A stretch of 64,000 nucleotides of DNA from Humitalea sp050632385. Its GTDB lineage: Bacteria; Pseudomonadota; Alphaproteobacteria; Acetobacterales; Acetobacteraceae. The notes beneath the pieces are model-generated. The model was not told the origin of the DNA, made no database searches, and was given only the letters and a program-made list of their open reading frames with translations. This document shows positions 42,256 through 50,995 of this stretch, one piece after another; within the stretch, counting starts at the first letter, position 1, and the number at the start of each line of letters is the position of its first letter. The position numbers were made by a program, and so were the translations under genes. The stretch is from the NCBI RefSeq assembly GCF_050632385.1, contig NZ_CP192599.1:558001-622000 (forward strand), read 5' to 3'.

Positions 42256-43584
42256 ATGATCCCCCGCTACACCCGCCCCGAGATGGCCGCGATCTGGTCG
42301 CCCGAAACCCGATTCCGCATCTGGTTCGAGATCGAGGCCCTGGCCGCCGAGGCGATGGCCAACCTCGGCACCATCCCCGCCGACGCCGCCCGCGCCATCC
42401 GCGAGAAGGGCGAGGCCCGCACCGCCGTCATCAGCCAGGCCGACCTCGACCGAATCGACGCGATCGAACGCGAGACGCGCCACGACGTCATCGCCTTCCT
42501 GACCTGGCTCGGCGAAGGCATCGGGCCGGAGGCGCGGTTCATGCACCAGGGCATGACCAGTTCCGACGTGCTGGACACCTGCCTGAACGTGCAGATGGTC
42601 CGCGCCGCCGACCTGCTGATCGCCGATATGGACGCGCTGCTGGCCGCCCTGCGGATGCGCGCCGAAGAACACCGCCACACCCCCACCATCGGCCGCAGCC
42701 ACGGCATCCACGCCGAACCGACGACCTTCGGCCTCAAGCTCGCCGGGCACTACGCCGAATTCTTCCGCGGTCGCGAACGGCTGGTCACGGCGCGGCATGA
42801 AATCGCGACCTGCGCCATCTCCGGCCCCGTCGGCACCTTTGCCAGCGTGGATCCCCGCGTCGAGGCCTTCGTCGCCGAGAAGCTTGGCCTGCGCCCGGAA
42901 CCCGTCTCCACCCAGGTCATCCCGCGCGATCGCCACGCCGCCTATTTCTGCGCCCTGGCCGTGGTCGCCTCCGGCATCGAACGCCTGGCGACGGAAGTCC
43001 GCCACCTGCAACGCTCCGAAGTGCGGGAAGCCGAGGAGTTCTTCCACAAGGGCCAGAAGGGCTCCTCCGCGATGCCGCACAAGCGGAACCCGGTGTTGTC
43101 AGAAAATTTGACGGGCCTGGCCCGCCTGGTCCGCGCCGCCGTGATCCCGGCGCTGGAAAACGTGGCCCTGTGGCATGAGCGCGACATCAGCCACTCCAGC
43201 GTCGAACGCGGCATTGCCCCCGACGCGACCGTGACCCTGGACTTCGCCCTGATGCGCTGCGCCGGCATGATGGAAAAACTGACCATCTACCCCGACCGCA
43301 TGCGCGCCAACCTCGAATCCCTCGGCGGCGTGGTGCATAGCCAGAAAGTGCTGCTGGCCCTGACCCAGGCCGGCGTCGCCCGCGAAGCCGCCTACAGCGC
43401 CGTCCAGCGCGCCGCCATGGCAACCTGGGAACAACTGGGCACCCCGGACGGAAAATCCTTCCGCGACAACCTGCTGGCCGACGACGCCGTGGTGCTGGAC
43501 GCCACCGCCCTCGACACCGCCATGGACCCGGCCCGCGACTTCGCCCAGGTGGATACGGTGTTCGCGCGGGTGTTCGGGGGGTAA
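42256..43584 (+). CDS. purB: Adenylosuccinate lyase
   Basis: A 442-residue enzyme of the fumarase/aspartase superfamily that removes fumarate from SAICAR and from adenylosuccinate. It starts MIPRYTRPEMAAIWSPETRF and has RFMHQGMTSSDVLDTCLNVQ, GRSHGIHAEPTTFGLKLA, the superfamily signature SSAMPHKRNPVLSENL and SHSSVERGIAPD. The ATG at 42256 matches the family start. Its TAA stop lies inside the left arm of a multi-hairpin element that holds an IS. Confidence 0.96.
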   Translation: MIPRYTRPEMAAIWSPETRFRIWFEIEALAAEAMANLGTIPADAARAIREKGEARTAVISQADLDRIDAIERETRHDVIAFLTWLGEGIGPEARFMHQGMTSSDVLDTCLNVQMVRAADLLIADMDALLAALRMRAEEHRHTPTIGRSHGIHAEPTTFGLKLAGHYAEFFRGRERLVTARHEIATCAISGPVGTFASVDPRVEAFVAEKLGLRPEPVSTQVIPRDRHAAYFCALAVVASGIERLATEVRHLQRSEVREAEEFFHKGQKGSSAMPHKRNPVLSENLTGLARLVRAAVIPALENVALWHERDISHSSVERGIAPDATVTLDFALMRCAGMMEKLTIYPDRMRANLESLGGVVHSQKVLLALTQAGVAREAAYSAVQRAAMATWEQLGTPDGKSFRDNLLADDAVVLDATALDTAMDPARDFAQVDTVFARVFGG

Positions 43585-43623
43585 GTATTGGGAGGTTGCG
43601 CCGTGGAGAGGGCTTCGCCCCCT

Positions 43624-44909
43624 TGTTCAGACCGGAGACATCCCTGACGCCTGTTCGGAGACATGCTTGACGCTTTTGGGCTTGGTTTCTCGGGAGAGGG
43701 ACGATGCCCTGGAAGGCGTTATCTGTGATCGACACCCGTCGGGAGTTCGTCCGTCTGGCCAGCGTCGGCGATGTCAGCGTGGCGGCGTTATGCCGTCGCT
43801 TTGGCATCAGCCGGCAGAGCGGTTTCACCCTGTTGCGGCGTCACCGCGAGGTTGGCGATGCGGGCCTCGTGGAGCGCTCGCGCCGGCCGCACGACAGCCC
43901 CAGGCGGGTGGCGCCCGAGATCGAGGCGCAGCTGCTTGCCCTGCGCGCGGCGCACCCGCGCTGGGGCGGGCGCAAGCTGGCGCGGCGGCTGCGCGACCTG
44001 GGCGTGGAGGGGGTGCCGGCGCCATCGACGGTGACGCAGGTGCTGCGCCGTGCCGGCCAGATCGACCCGATCAAGGCCGAGCGGCATCGCGCCCTGACCC
44101 GCTTTGAACGCCCAGCCCCGAACGAGCTGTGGCAGATGGACTTCAAGGGCCACATCCCGGCCGGCAGCCGGCGCTGCCACCCGCTGACCGTGCTGGACGA
44201 TCATTCGCGCTACGCCCTGGGCATCGCCGCCTGTGCTGGCGAGACGCTGATCGAGGTCCAGGGTCGGCTGACCGCGCTGTTCCGCCGCTATGGCCTGCCC
44301 GGCGCCATCCTGTGCGACAATGGCTCACCCTGGGGCGCCACGGGCCATACCGGCAGGCTGGCGGTGCAGCGCAGCGCCTTCGAGGTCTGGCTGATGCGGC
44401 TGGGCGTGGCGACCCTGCATGGGCGGCCGCGGCATCCGCAGACCCAAGGCAAGGACGAGCGGTTCCACCGCACGCTGGATGTGGAGGTGCTGCAGGGCCG
44501 GCGCTTCGCCGACCTGGACGACTGCCAGGCGGCGTTCAACGCCTGGCGGCCAGTCTACAACGAACAGCGCCCGCATGAGGCGCTGGGCATGGACGTGCCG
44601 GCGAGCCGCTACCGGCCCAGCAGCCAGGGCTTTCCCGAGGTGCTGCCGACGCCCGACTACTACCAGACCGACCTGGTGCGCCGGGTGCGGCCGAATGGCT
44701 GCTTCAAGCTGCATGGCAGGATGGTCGGGCTGTCGCAGGCCTTCGCCGGGCTGGACATCGCGCTGCGTGCGACGGGGCGGGATGGCGTGCTGAGCCTGCA
44801 CTTCATGCGCTTCAGGCTGGGTGAGGTGGACATCACCGGGCCAGAAACGATAATCGGACCCGTCAGGGATGTCTCCGAACACCCGTCAAGCATCTCTCCG
44901 GTCTGAACA
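43624..44909 (+). mobile_element. IS481-family insertion sequence, copy 3
   Basis: A 1286-bp element with the ends TGTTCAG...CTGAACA and the same nested 23-bp-spaced terminal motifs as the other copies. The target duplicate is CCCCCT at 43618-43623 and 44910-44915. It occupies the same site in the hairpin element as copies 1 and 2 but in the opposite relative orientation. Confidence 0.93.
43704..44906 (+). CDS. IS481-family DDE transposase (copy 3)
   Basis: A 400-residue transposase identical in protein sequence to the copies at 14536 and 19599, with D146, D205 and E252 intact and the same helix-turn-helix. The nucleotide at the silent site (T at 44201) groups it with copy 2. The stop lies within the right terminal repeat. 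Confidence 0.95.
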   Translation: MPWKALSVIDTRREFVRLASVGDVSVAALCRRFGISRQSGFTLLRRHREVGDAGLVERSRRPHDSPRRVAPEIEAQLLALRAAHPRWGGRKLARRLRDLGVEGVPAPSTVTQVLRRAGQIDPIKAERHRALTRFERPAPNELWQMDFKGHIPAGSRRCHPLTVLDDHSRYALGIAACAGETLIEVQGRLTALFRRYGLPGAILCDNGSPWGATGHTGRLAVQRSAFEVWLMRLGVATLHGRPRHPQTQGKDERFHRTLDVEVLQGRRFADLDDCQAAFNAWRPVYNEQRPHEALGMDVPASRYRPSSQGFPEVLPTPDYYQTDLVRRVRPNGCFKLHGRMVGLSQAFAGLDIALRATGRDGVLSLHFMRFRLGEVDITGPETIIGPVRDVSEHPSSISPV

Positions 44910-45135
44910 CCCCCTCCACACCTCCCCCACCAAGGGGCCGTGGCCCCTTGGAACCCACGGCGTTTGGTAAAATAAAGCGAGGGGCGTGGAGCATGTTGCG
45001 CCAATGGCGCGACCACGACGCCCCTCGCTTTATTTTACCAATACATCGCGTCGGTCCAGGGGCGGCGGCCCCTGGTGGGGAGAGTTTGAGAGGGGCGAAG
45101 CCCCTTTCAAAGCGCGATCGCCCAATACTTACCCC

Positions 45136-45474
45136 TCACGCAATCCCCGGGTTCGCACCGCGGCACGTCGCCTCGAACCCGGTGGAGATGAATTCCGGGC
45201 GTTTGTAGAAACCCTTCACCCAGCTTGCCAGCATGCAGAGTTCTTCCAGCCGCAGGATTTCATCCAGCGTGCCGTCCGGAAATCGCAGGGTGAAGGCGTC
45301 GCCGATGGTGCCCAGCACTTCCTCGATCTGTTCGATCGACAGGCCGATTTCGGTTTCCAGCAGGGCGTGGCGGGTGAGCTTGGCTTCTTCGACGCCGTAT
45401 TCGTCGCGGATCAGTTTCACGATCCACCGGAACATCGTCATCCAGTTGGTCACATCGCCGATCGGTCGGGACAT
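45136..45474 (-). CDS. Small acyl-carrier-like protein of unknown function
   Basis: A 112-residue predicted all-helical protein. The middle, LLETEIGLSIEQIEEVLG followed by FTLRFPDGTLDEILRLEELC, resembles the helix layout of acyl carrier proteins or DUF1493, but there is no clear DSL phosphopantetheine motif; the nearest serine is in GLS. It ends WVKGFYKRPEFISTGFEATC and a short tail. It is the last gene of the minus-strand pur cluster, 60 bases after purQ, and its stop abuts the multi-hairpin element. The family name and function are uncertain. Confidence 0.65.
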   Translation of the reverse strand: MSRPIGDVTNWMTMFRWIVKLIRDEYGVEEAKLTRHALLETEIGLSIEQIEEVLGTIGDAFTLRFPDGTLDEILRLEELCMLASWVKGFYKRPEFISTGFEATCRGANPGIA

Positions 45475-45534
45475 GCGGCGGGCGACCTGTCGCTGTTGCT
45501 GGCTTGGCCTTACCCCCCAAACGCGAAGGAAGCG

Positions 45535-46209
45535 TTACGCGGCCACCATGCTTTCGGCCAGGCTGGTGAACATCGGCAGCCCGTCGGTGCCGCCCATCAG
45601 CGGGTCCACGTAGTCCTCGGGGTGCGGCATCAGCCCCAGCACGCGCAGGTTGGGCGACAGGATGCCGGCGATGTCGCGGGCGGCGCCGTTGCGATTGCCG
45701 TCGGCGTAGCGGAAGGCGACGAGTCCTTCGCCCTCCAACCGGTTCAATGTCGCGTCATCGGCGAAATAATTGCCGTCGCCATGCGCCATCGGCGCGCGGA
45801 AGGTGGCGCCCCTCTGCCAGTGGCTGGTGAAGGGGGTTCCGGTGCGTTCCACGCGCAGCACGCAATCCATCGACAGGAAGCGCAGCCCGGCGTTGCGCAG
45901 CAATACGCCCGGCAGCAAGCCGGCCTCGCACAGGATCTGGAAGCCGTTGCAGACGCCCAGCACATGCCCGCCGCGCGCGGCGAACCGCTTCACCGCTTCC
46001 ATGATCGGCGACAGTGCCGCCATCGCGCCGCAGCGCAGGTAATCGCCGTGGCTGAAGCCGCCGGGCAGCACCACCAGGTCGGTGCCCGGGGGCAGGGCGG
46101 TCTCGCGATGGAAGACCATCGCGGGCTTCTTGCCGGTCACGCGTTGCAGGGCGATCGCCATGTCGCGTTCGCGGTTGGTGCCCGGAAACAGGATGATGGC
46201 AGCGTTCAT
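45535..46209 (-). CDS. purQ: FGAM synthase glutaminase subunit PurQ
   Basis: A 224-residue class I glutamine amidotransferase that supplies ammonia to PurL for making formylglycinamidine ribonucleotide. The nucleophile Cys is in HVLGVCNGFQILCEAGLLPG and the His-Glu pair in LMPHPEDYVDPLMGG. The N terminus IILFPGTNRERDMAIAL and LPGGFSHGDYLRCGAMAA are typical. The ATG at 46209 overlaps the stop of the small membrane protein gene by four bases. Confidence 0.96.
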   Translation of the reverse strand: MNAAIILFPGTNRERDMAIALQRVTGKKPAMVFHRETALPPGTDLVVLPGGFSHGDYLRCGAMAALSPIMEAVKRFAARGGHVLGVCNGFQILCEAGLLPGVLLRNAGLRFLSMDCVLRVERTGTPFTSHWQRGATFRAPMAHGDGNYFADDATLNRLEGEGLVAFRYADGNRNGAARDIAGILSPNLRVLGLMPHPEDYVDPLMGGTDGLPMFTSLAESMVAA

Positions 46210-46448
46210 GGTGTGGACCCCGACCAGACGTTCAGCCAATGCAGCCCGCCCAGGATGACCAGCGTGGCAACGACCGCCAGGGTCGCCGCCGTCACCCAGC
46301 GGTTGGCCTTGTATTTCAGCCCTGCGATCAACCCGCGCGGCGCCGGGCGCTTGGGCGCCAGTTGCGCCACGCGTTCATCGCGCCAACGCAGCCCCGTCGC
46401 GATAAGGACGGTCAGCACCGCCACGATCAGGACGGAGGCCTTCATCAT
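46206..46448 (-). CDS. Small two-helix membrane protein in the pur cluster
   Basis: An 80-residue protein with two hydrophobic segments (VLIVAVLTVLIATGLRW and TAATLAVVATLVILGGLHWL) joined by a basic loop (WRDERVAQLAPKRPAPRG). It is not a known purine enzyme. It lies 7 bases after purS and overlaps purQ by four bases, which argues that it is translated with them. No family recognised. Confidence 0.7.
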   Translation of the reverse strand: MMKASVLIVAVLTVLIATGLRWRDERVAQLAPKRPAPRGLIAGLKYKANRWVTAATLAVVATLVILGGLHWLNVWSGSTP

Positions 46449-46455
46449 GGCGGGG

Positions 46456-46695
46456 TCAGGCGACCTCGACCCGGAAGGATTCGATGACGGTATTGGCCAG
46501 CAGGCGCCGCGCCATCGCCTCGGCCGTGGCGCGTGCCGCGGCGGGGTCGGTCTCGGCCAGGTCCAGTTCGATGACCTTGCCGGTCAGCACTTCACCCACG
46601 CCGGCAAAGCCGAGTTCGCCCAGGGCATGGCCGATGGCCTTGCCCTGCGGGTCCAGCACGCCGATTTTCGGCATGACCGTGACCCGCACCTTCAT
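46456..46695 (-). CDS. purS: FGAM synthase subunit PurS
   Basis: A 79-residue protein that holds PurL and PurQ together. It begins MKVRVTVMPKIGVLDPQGKA and has the family core GHALGELGFAGVGEVLTGKV followed by ELDLAETDPAAARA. The length and sequence are standard. Its start overlaps purC by four bases (ATGA). Confidence 0.96.
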   Translation of the reverse strand: MKVRVTVMPKIGVLDPQGKAIGHALGELGFAGVGEVLTGKVIELDLAETDPAAARATAEAMARRLLANTVIESFRVEVA

Positions 46696-47456
46696 TGCAT
46701 CAACTCCGGGCCCTTCAGGTCACGGACGCCCGCTTCCGGCAGGATGCCGAGGCGGCGCGCGACTTCCTGGTAGCCTTCCTCGACCTTGCCCAGGTCGCGG
46801 CGGAAGCGGTCCTTGTCCATCTTCTCGCCGGTCTTGCTGTCCCAGAGGCGGCAATTGTCCGGCGAAATCTCGTCGGCCAGCACGATCCGCATCTCGTCGT
46901 TTTCGTAGAGGCGGCCGAATTCGACCTTGAAGTCCACCAGCACGATGCCGACGCCCAGGAACAGGCCCGTCAGGAAGTCGTTGATGCGCAGGGTCAGCGC
47001 GACAATGTCGTCCAGGTCCTGCGTGCTGGCCCAACCGAAGCAGGTGACGTGTTCTTCCGACACCATCGGGTCGTTCAGCGCATCGTTCTTGTAGTAATAC
47101 TCGACGATGCTGCGCGGCAGGCGGGTGCCTTCCTGGATGCCCAGCCGTGTGGCGAGCGAACCGGCGGCGACATTGCGCACCACGATTTCAAGCGGAATGA
47201 TCTCGACTTCGCGGATCAATTGCTCGCGCATGTTCAACCGGCGGATGAAGTGCGTCGGCACGCCGATCTCGGCCAACCGGACCATCAGGTATTCGCTGAT
47301 GCGGTTGTTCAACACCCCCTTGCCGGTGATGGTGCCCTTCTTCTGGGCGTTGAAGGCGGTGGCATCATCCTTGAAGTACTGCACAAGGGTGCCGGGTTCC
47401 GGTCCCTCGAACAGGATCTTGGCCTTGCCTTCATAAACCTGCCGGCGGCGTGCCAT
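46692..47456 (-). CDS. purC: SAICAR synthase
   Basis: A 254-residue ATP-dependent ligase that joins aspartate to CAIR. Signature segments are YEGKAKILFEGPEPGTLVQY, FKDDATAFNAQKKGT, VRNVAAGSLATRLG, LVDFKVEFGR and VLADEISPDNCRLWDSKT. ATG 47456 gives the canonical start; a longer reading enters the spacer. It leads the minus-strand purC-purS-membrane protein-purQ cluster and its stop overlaps purS. Confidence 0.97.
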   Translation of the reverse strand: MARRRQVYEGKAKILFEGPEPGTLVQYFKDDATAFNAQKKGTITGKGVLNNRISEYLMVRLAEIGVPTHFIRRLNMREQLIREVEIIPLEIVVRNVAAGSLATRLGIQEGTRLPRSIVEYYYKNDALNDPMVSEEHVTCFGWASTQDLDDIVALTLRINDFLTGLFLGVGIVLVDFKVEFGRLYENDEMRIVLADEISPDNCRLWDSKTGEKMDKDRFRRDLGKVEEGYQEVARRLGILPEAGVRDLKGPELMQ

Positions 47457-47510
47457 GGCGCGCGAATCCTCGACTGTGCCGGAGGAGGGCCCCCCAGCAA
47501 GCAAGCCGCG

Positions 47511-48254
47511 CTATAGCAGCGGTGTCGCAAGACCGCCACACGTGGCCCGCGCGGGGCTGGGCAGCGCAATGTCGCGCCAGGGCGTGTCGTTGTCCCGATA
47601 GCGCCACAGGCTTTGCAGGCCAAAGGCAAACAGGCTGGACGACACGGTCCCGAACCCATCCCGCGGCAAGACGAACAACTGTTCGCGCGGCCCGCCATGC
47701 GGATCGGCCAGAAGCGCCTCCCACGCACGCCAATCCGGCGGTTCGGGCACGGGGGCGGCGGCGAAGCCCGGGCGGTTGCGGGCGATTCGCGGATGGGCGG
47801 GATCGTCGGGAAAGGTCGTCGCCAGCATCGACAGCCCATCGGGCAGCGGCGCCGCCACCGCCCGCCCCTGGCCCAGCCCGGCGATGAAGAAGGCCGCATG
47901 GCGATCGGCGACCACGGCGTTGAAGGGGCGGTAGTCCCCAGCATCCAACGCTACCAGCCGGGCCGCCCCCTCCGCCGCGTCACGCCCCGCGGCCGCGAGC
48001 AACGGCAGCCCGCCGCGACTGGCCTTGCCCGGGGCCGGGCCCAGGCTGCCCTCCCGGTTCAGCACGCAGGCGATGACGCCACAGGCCCCCATCGCCATCC
48101 AGGACCCGCCGCCCAACCGGTCGCGCCCGCCCACCAGCCCGTCCCAATAGGGGCCGGGCGGATCGGCGGGGCGGTCCAGCCGTTCGTCGCGATTGGCGGC
48201 CAGCAGCAGGGGCCAGGCGTGGCCGGGGCGGCGCAGCAGAAGAACAGTGCACAT
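47511..48254 (-). CDS. NRDE/TANGO2-family protein
   Basis: A 247-residue protein of the NRDE (TANGO2) family, named for the motif seen here as LLLAANRDERLDRPA. The N terminus MCTVLLL places a Cys at position 2, as in N-terminal-nucleophile hydrolases to which the family is related. LGGGSWMAMGACGVIACVLNRE and KASRGGLPLLA are also typical. The biochemical activity is unknown. It starts 54 bases upstream of purC on the same strand and diverges from the permease at 48427. Confidence 0.85.
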   Translation of the reverse strand: MCTVLLLRRPGHAWPLLLAANRDERLDRPADPPGPYWDGLVGGRDRLGGGSWMAMGACGVIACVLNREGSLGPAPGKASRGGLPLLAAAGRDAAEGAARLVALDAGDYRPFNAVVADRHAAFFIAGLGQGRAVAAPLPDGLSMLATTFPDDPAHPRIARNRPGFAAAPVPEPPDWRAWEALLADPHGGPREQLFVLPRDGFGTVSSSLFAFGLQSLWRYRDNDTPWRDIALPSPARATCGGLATPLL

Positions 48255-48426
48255 GCCGCCACGCTCCACCGGCGCCCGCGGTTTGGCAATCCAAGGCTCT
48301 TGTGCGCCGCAGCAACATCCGGCGATAATTGTTGCGGGATTGGAGCGGCGGCATCGGCGGAGGCATCGCGCCACCGATCGCGCCCCTTCGCCCGCAGCCG
48401 CTCGTGTCTGTTTGCACGAGGAGAGC

Positions 48427-49830
48427 ATGCGCATGGCCACCCCCGTCCACCCTGTCGATGAGAAACTGCCGCTGCCACGGCTGCTGCCGCTGGCCCTGCA
48501 ACACGTGCTGGTCATGTATGCCGGCGCCGTCGCGGTGCCGCTGATCGTCGGCCGCGCCCTGCGCCTGTCGCCGGAGGAAGTGGCCTTCCTCATCAGCGCC
48601 GACCTTTTCGCCTGCGGCCTGGCGACCCTGGTGCAAAGCTACGGAATCGCCTGGTCGGGCATCCGCCTGCCGGTGATGATGGGGGTGACCTTCGCATCGC
48701 TCGGGCCGATCCTGTCGATGGCGGCGGCGCCGGAGGTCGGGCTTTTGGGCATCTTCGGCTCGGTCATCGCCGCCGGCATCTTCGGCATCATCGTGGCCCC
48801 CTTCGTCAGCCGGCTGCTGCCGCTGTTTCCCCCGGTGGTGACGGGCACGATCATCCTGGTGATCGGCATTTCGCTGATGCGGGTCGGCATCAACTGGGCG
48901 GGCGGCGGCCAGCCCACGGTGACGCGGATGGTGGATGGCGTGCCGGGCGCCTTCGCCAACCCCAACTATGGCCAGTTGCAGGGGCTGGGCATCGCGCTCT
49001 TTGTCCTGGTGGTGATCCTGTGCCTGCTGAAATGGGGCCAGGGGTTTGTCCGCAACGTCGCCGTGCTGCTGGGCATCGTCGCGGGCTCGATCCTGGCGGC
49101 ATCGCTCGGGCTGATGCATTTCGACAAGGTCGGCCAGGCCGGCTGGTTCGACCTGGTGCTGCCCTTCCACTTCGGCATGCCGACCTTCCACCTCATTCCC
49201 ATCGTGACGATGTGCATCGTGATGGTCGTGGTGATGATCGAATCCCTCGGCATGTTCCTGGCGCTCGGCGAGATGACCGGGCGGCGCATCAGCCAGGACG
49301 ACCTGACGCGCGGCCTGCGGGCGGATGGCGTCGGCACCTTGCTGGGCGGCATCTTCAACACATTCCCCTATACCTCCTTCTCCCAGAACGTCGGGCTGGT
49401 GGGCGTGACGGGGGTGCGGTCGCGCTGGGTCACGGTCGCGGGCGGCGTCATCATGCTGGTCCTCGGCCTGCTGCCCAAAATGGCGGCGCTGGTCGAGGCC
49501 GTGCCCCAGGTGGTGCTCGGCGGTGCCGGCCTCGTGATGTTCGGCATGGTGGCGGCGACCGGGGCGCGCATCCTGACCTCGGTCGATTTCAAGACCAATT
49601 CGGGTAATCTGTTCGTCGTCGCGGTCTCGGTCGGCTTCGGGATGATCCCGCTGGTCTCACCGACCTTCTTCAAGAATCTGCCGCACGACCTGCATCCGCT
49701 GATGGAATCGGGCATCCTGCTGTGCGCCATCGTGGCGGTCTTGCTGAACGCCTTCTTCAACGGACTGGAAAGCGCGGATGAGGCCGCGACCAAGGCGGCG
49801 GCAGCCGCTGCTACGGCCGAACACGCCTGA
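48427..49830 (+). CDS. NCS2-family purine (xanthine/urate) permease
   Basis: A 467-residue nucleobase:cation symporter-2 with about 14 membrane segments. Features include LALQHVLVMYAGAVAVPLIV near residue 30, MMGVTFASLGPILSM, and the NCS2 signature FSQNVGLVGVTGVRSRWV, followed by GMVAATGARILTSVDFKTNS. GAGGAGAG precedes the ATG. The downstream uricase gene suggests urate or xanthine as cargo. A multi-hairpin element lies between the two genes. Confidence 0.93.
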   Translation: MRMATPVHPVDEKLPLPRLLPLALQHVLVMYAGAVAVPLIVGRALRLSPEEVAFLISADLFACGLATLVQSYGIAWSGIRLPVMMGVTFASLGPILSMAAAPEVGLLGIFGSVIAAGIFGIIVAPFVSRLLPLFPPVVTGTIILVIGISLMRVGINWAGGGQPTVTRMVDGVPGAFANPNYGQLQGLGIALFVLVVILCLLKWGQGFVRNVAVLLGIVAGSILAASLGLMHFDKVGQAGWFDLVLPFHFGMPTFHLIPIVTMCIVMVVVMIESLGMFLALGEMTGRRISQDDLTRGLRADGVGTLLGGIFNTFPYTSFSQNVGLVGVTGVRSRWVTVAGGVIMLVLGLLPKMAALVEAVPQVVLGGAGLVMFGMVAATGARILTSVDFKTNSGNLFVVAVSVGFGMIPLVSPTFFKNLPHDLHPLMESGILLCAIVAVLLNAFFNGLESADEAATKAAAAAATAEHA

Positions 49831-50103
49831 CAGGTTGGTGAAAAACGCGGGGGACGGCGCCGTGGAGAGGGCTTCGCCCCTTCCACACCACCCCCACCAG
49901 GGGCCGCCGCCCCTGGACCGGCGGAATTGGTAAAATGAAGAGAGGGGCATCAAGGGTGCGCCATTGATCCAGGGCGAACCATGCCCCTCTCTTCATTTTA
50001 CCAAACATCGTGGGTTCCAAGGGGCCACGGCCCCTTGGTGGGGAGAGTTTGAGAGGGGCGAAGCCCCTTTCAAAGCGCAACCTCCCCATTTTTCCGCAGC
50101 CTG
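49831..50103 (+). repeat. Multi-hairpin element copy 4, without IS
   Basis: The only intact copy, about 273 bp, immediately after the permease stop. It has hairpins at 49897-49916 (CCAGGGGC stem), a perfect 24-bp stem 49927-49950/49981-50004 with a 30-base loop, and 50017-50038 (CCAAGGGGCC stem). Outer arms pair 12 of 15 positions around 49831-49845 and 50089-50103. Compared with copies 1-3 the CCAGGGGC and CCAAGGGGCC hairpins are exchanged, as if the core had inverted. At the IS target site it reads CCCCTT instead of CCCCCT. Confidence 0.9.
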
Positions 50104-50121
50104 CTAAAGGGGACCGACGCC

Positions 50122-50961
50122 ATGGCACTGTTGCACTGCACTTACGGCAAGGGCCGGGTACGAATACTGCGCATCAAGCGCGACACCGCGCGGCATGAGG
50201 TGCGCGAGCTCAGCGTCATGACGCTGCTCACCGGTGATTTCAGCCGCGTCTGGACCGACAAGGACAATTCAGCCGCCCTCTGCACCGACACCGTGAAGAA
50301 CGTGACCAACATCGTGGCGCGGGAGCATGTGGGCCTCGACACCGAGCCTTTCTGCAAGGCGCTGGCCCAAAAATTCCTCGACCACTACCCGCAGGTCAAA
50401 ACCGTGACCGTGACGGCCGAGGAGACGAAATGGACGCGCATGCTGGTCGATGGCCAGCCGCATGACCACGGCTTCCTGCTCGACGCCAATGGCAAGCCGG
50501 TGGTGGAGGTTGTGGCGGATCGCGCGGGCATGGCGGTCACCTCCGGCGTCGATGGCTTCACCTTCATGAAGTCCACCGAATCGGGCTGGGACAATTTCTT
50601 CAAGGACGGCTTCACGACCCTGGCCGAAACCCGCGACCGGGTGGCGGCGACGGCGCTGGCGGCCCGGTGGCGCTGGTCGCGTGACCCGGCCGACCATGTG
50701 GCGGCGAATGCGCTGATCATGGCGACCATGCTGAAGGTGTTCGTGACCACCTACAGCGAAAGCGTGCAGGACAGCCTGTACCGCATGGGCATGGCGGCGC
50801 TGGCGGCGGTGCCGGAATTGATCGACATCCACATGGCGGCACCGAACAAGCACTACGTGCCGATCAACCTCAAGCCCTTCGGCATGGATTACGACAACAT
50901 GGTCTTGCTGCCGACGGACGAACCGCATGGCCAGATCGAATGCACCGTCGGGCGCGATTGA
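50122..50961 (+). CDS. Urate oxidase (uricase)
   Basis: A 279-residue cofactor-free oxidase that converts urate to 5-hydroxyisourate. Conserved segments are YGKGRVRILRIKRD near the N terminus, TDTVKNVTNIVAREHVGLDT (active-site threonine and asparagine region), FTFMKSTESGWDNF, DRVAATALAARWRWS and HYVPINLKPFGMDYDN. The length fits bacterial uricase. It is placed with an NCS2 permease; later enzymes of the pathway (HIU hydrolase, OHCU decarboxylase) are not in the window. Confidence 0.93.
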   Translation: MALLHCTYGKGRVRILRIKRDTARHEVRELSVMTLLTGDFSRVWTDKDNSAALCTDTVKNVTNIVAREHVGLDTEPFCKALAQKFLDHYPQVKTVTVTAEETKWTRMLVDGQPHDHGFLLDANGKPVVEVVADRAGMAVTSGVDGFTFMKSTESGWDNFFKDGFTTLAETRDRVAATALAARWRWSRDPADHVAANALIMATMLKVFVTTYSESVQDSLYRMGMAALAAVPELIDIHMAAPNKHYVPINLKPFGMDYDNMVLLPTDEPHGQIECTVGRD

Positions 50962-50995
50962 GGCGATGGGGGCCATAGCCCCCACCCCCCATTCA

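Larger units (their letters stand above)
43578..45135 (+). repeat. Multi-hairpin element copy 3, split by IS
   Basis: The outer arms 43578-43592 and 45121-45135 are complementary over 15 bp and include the purB stop. The right arm ends one base before the stop codon of the opposing gene. A perfect 24-bp stem spans 44964-44987/45018-45041 around a 30-base loop that itself holds GCGCC-AAT-GGCGC. The flanking CCAAGGGGCC and CCAGGGGC hairpins are in the same order as in copy 2, but the 30-base loop aligns better as its reverse complement. About 266 bp without the IS (43624-44909). Confidence 0.88.

Noticed and set aside
14260..50103. Multi-hairpin repeats read as a CRISPR array
   Set aside because: The copies are kilobases apart, 230-280 bp long and palindromic, with no spacers or cas genes.
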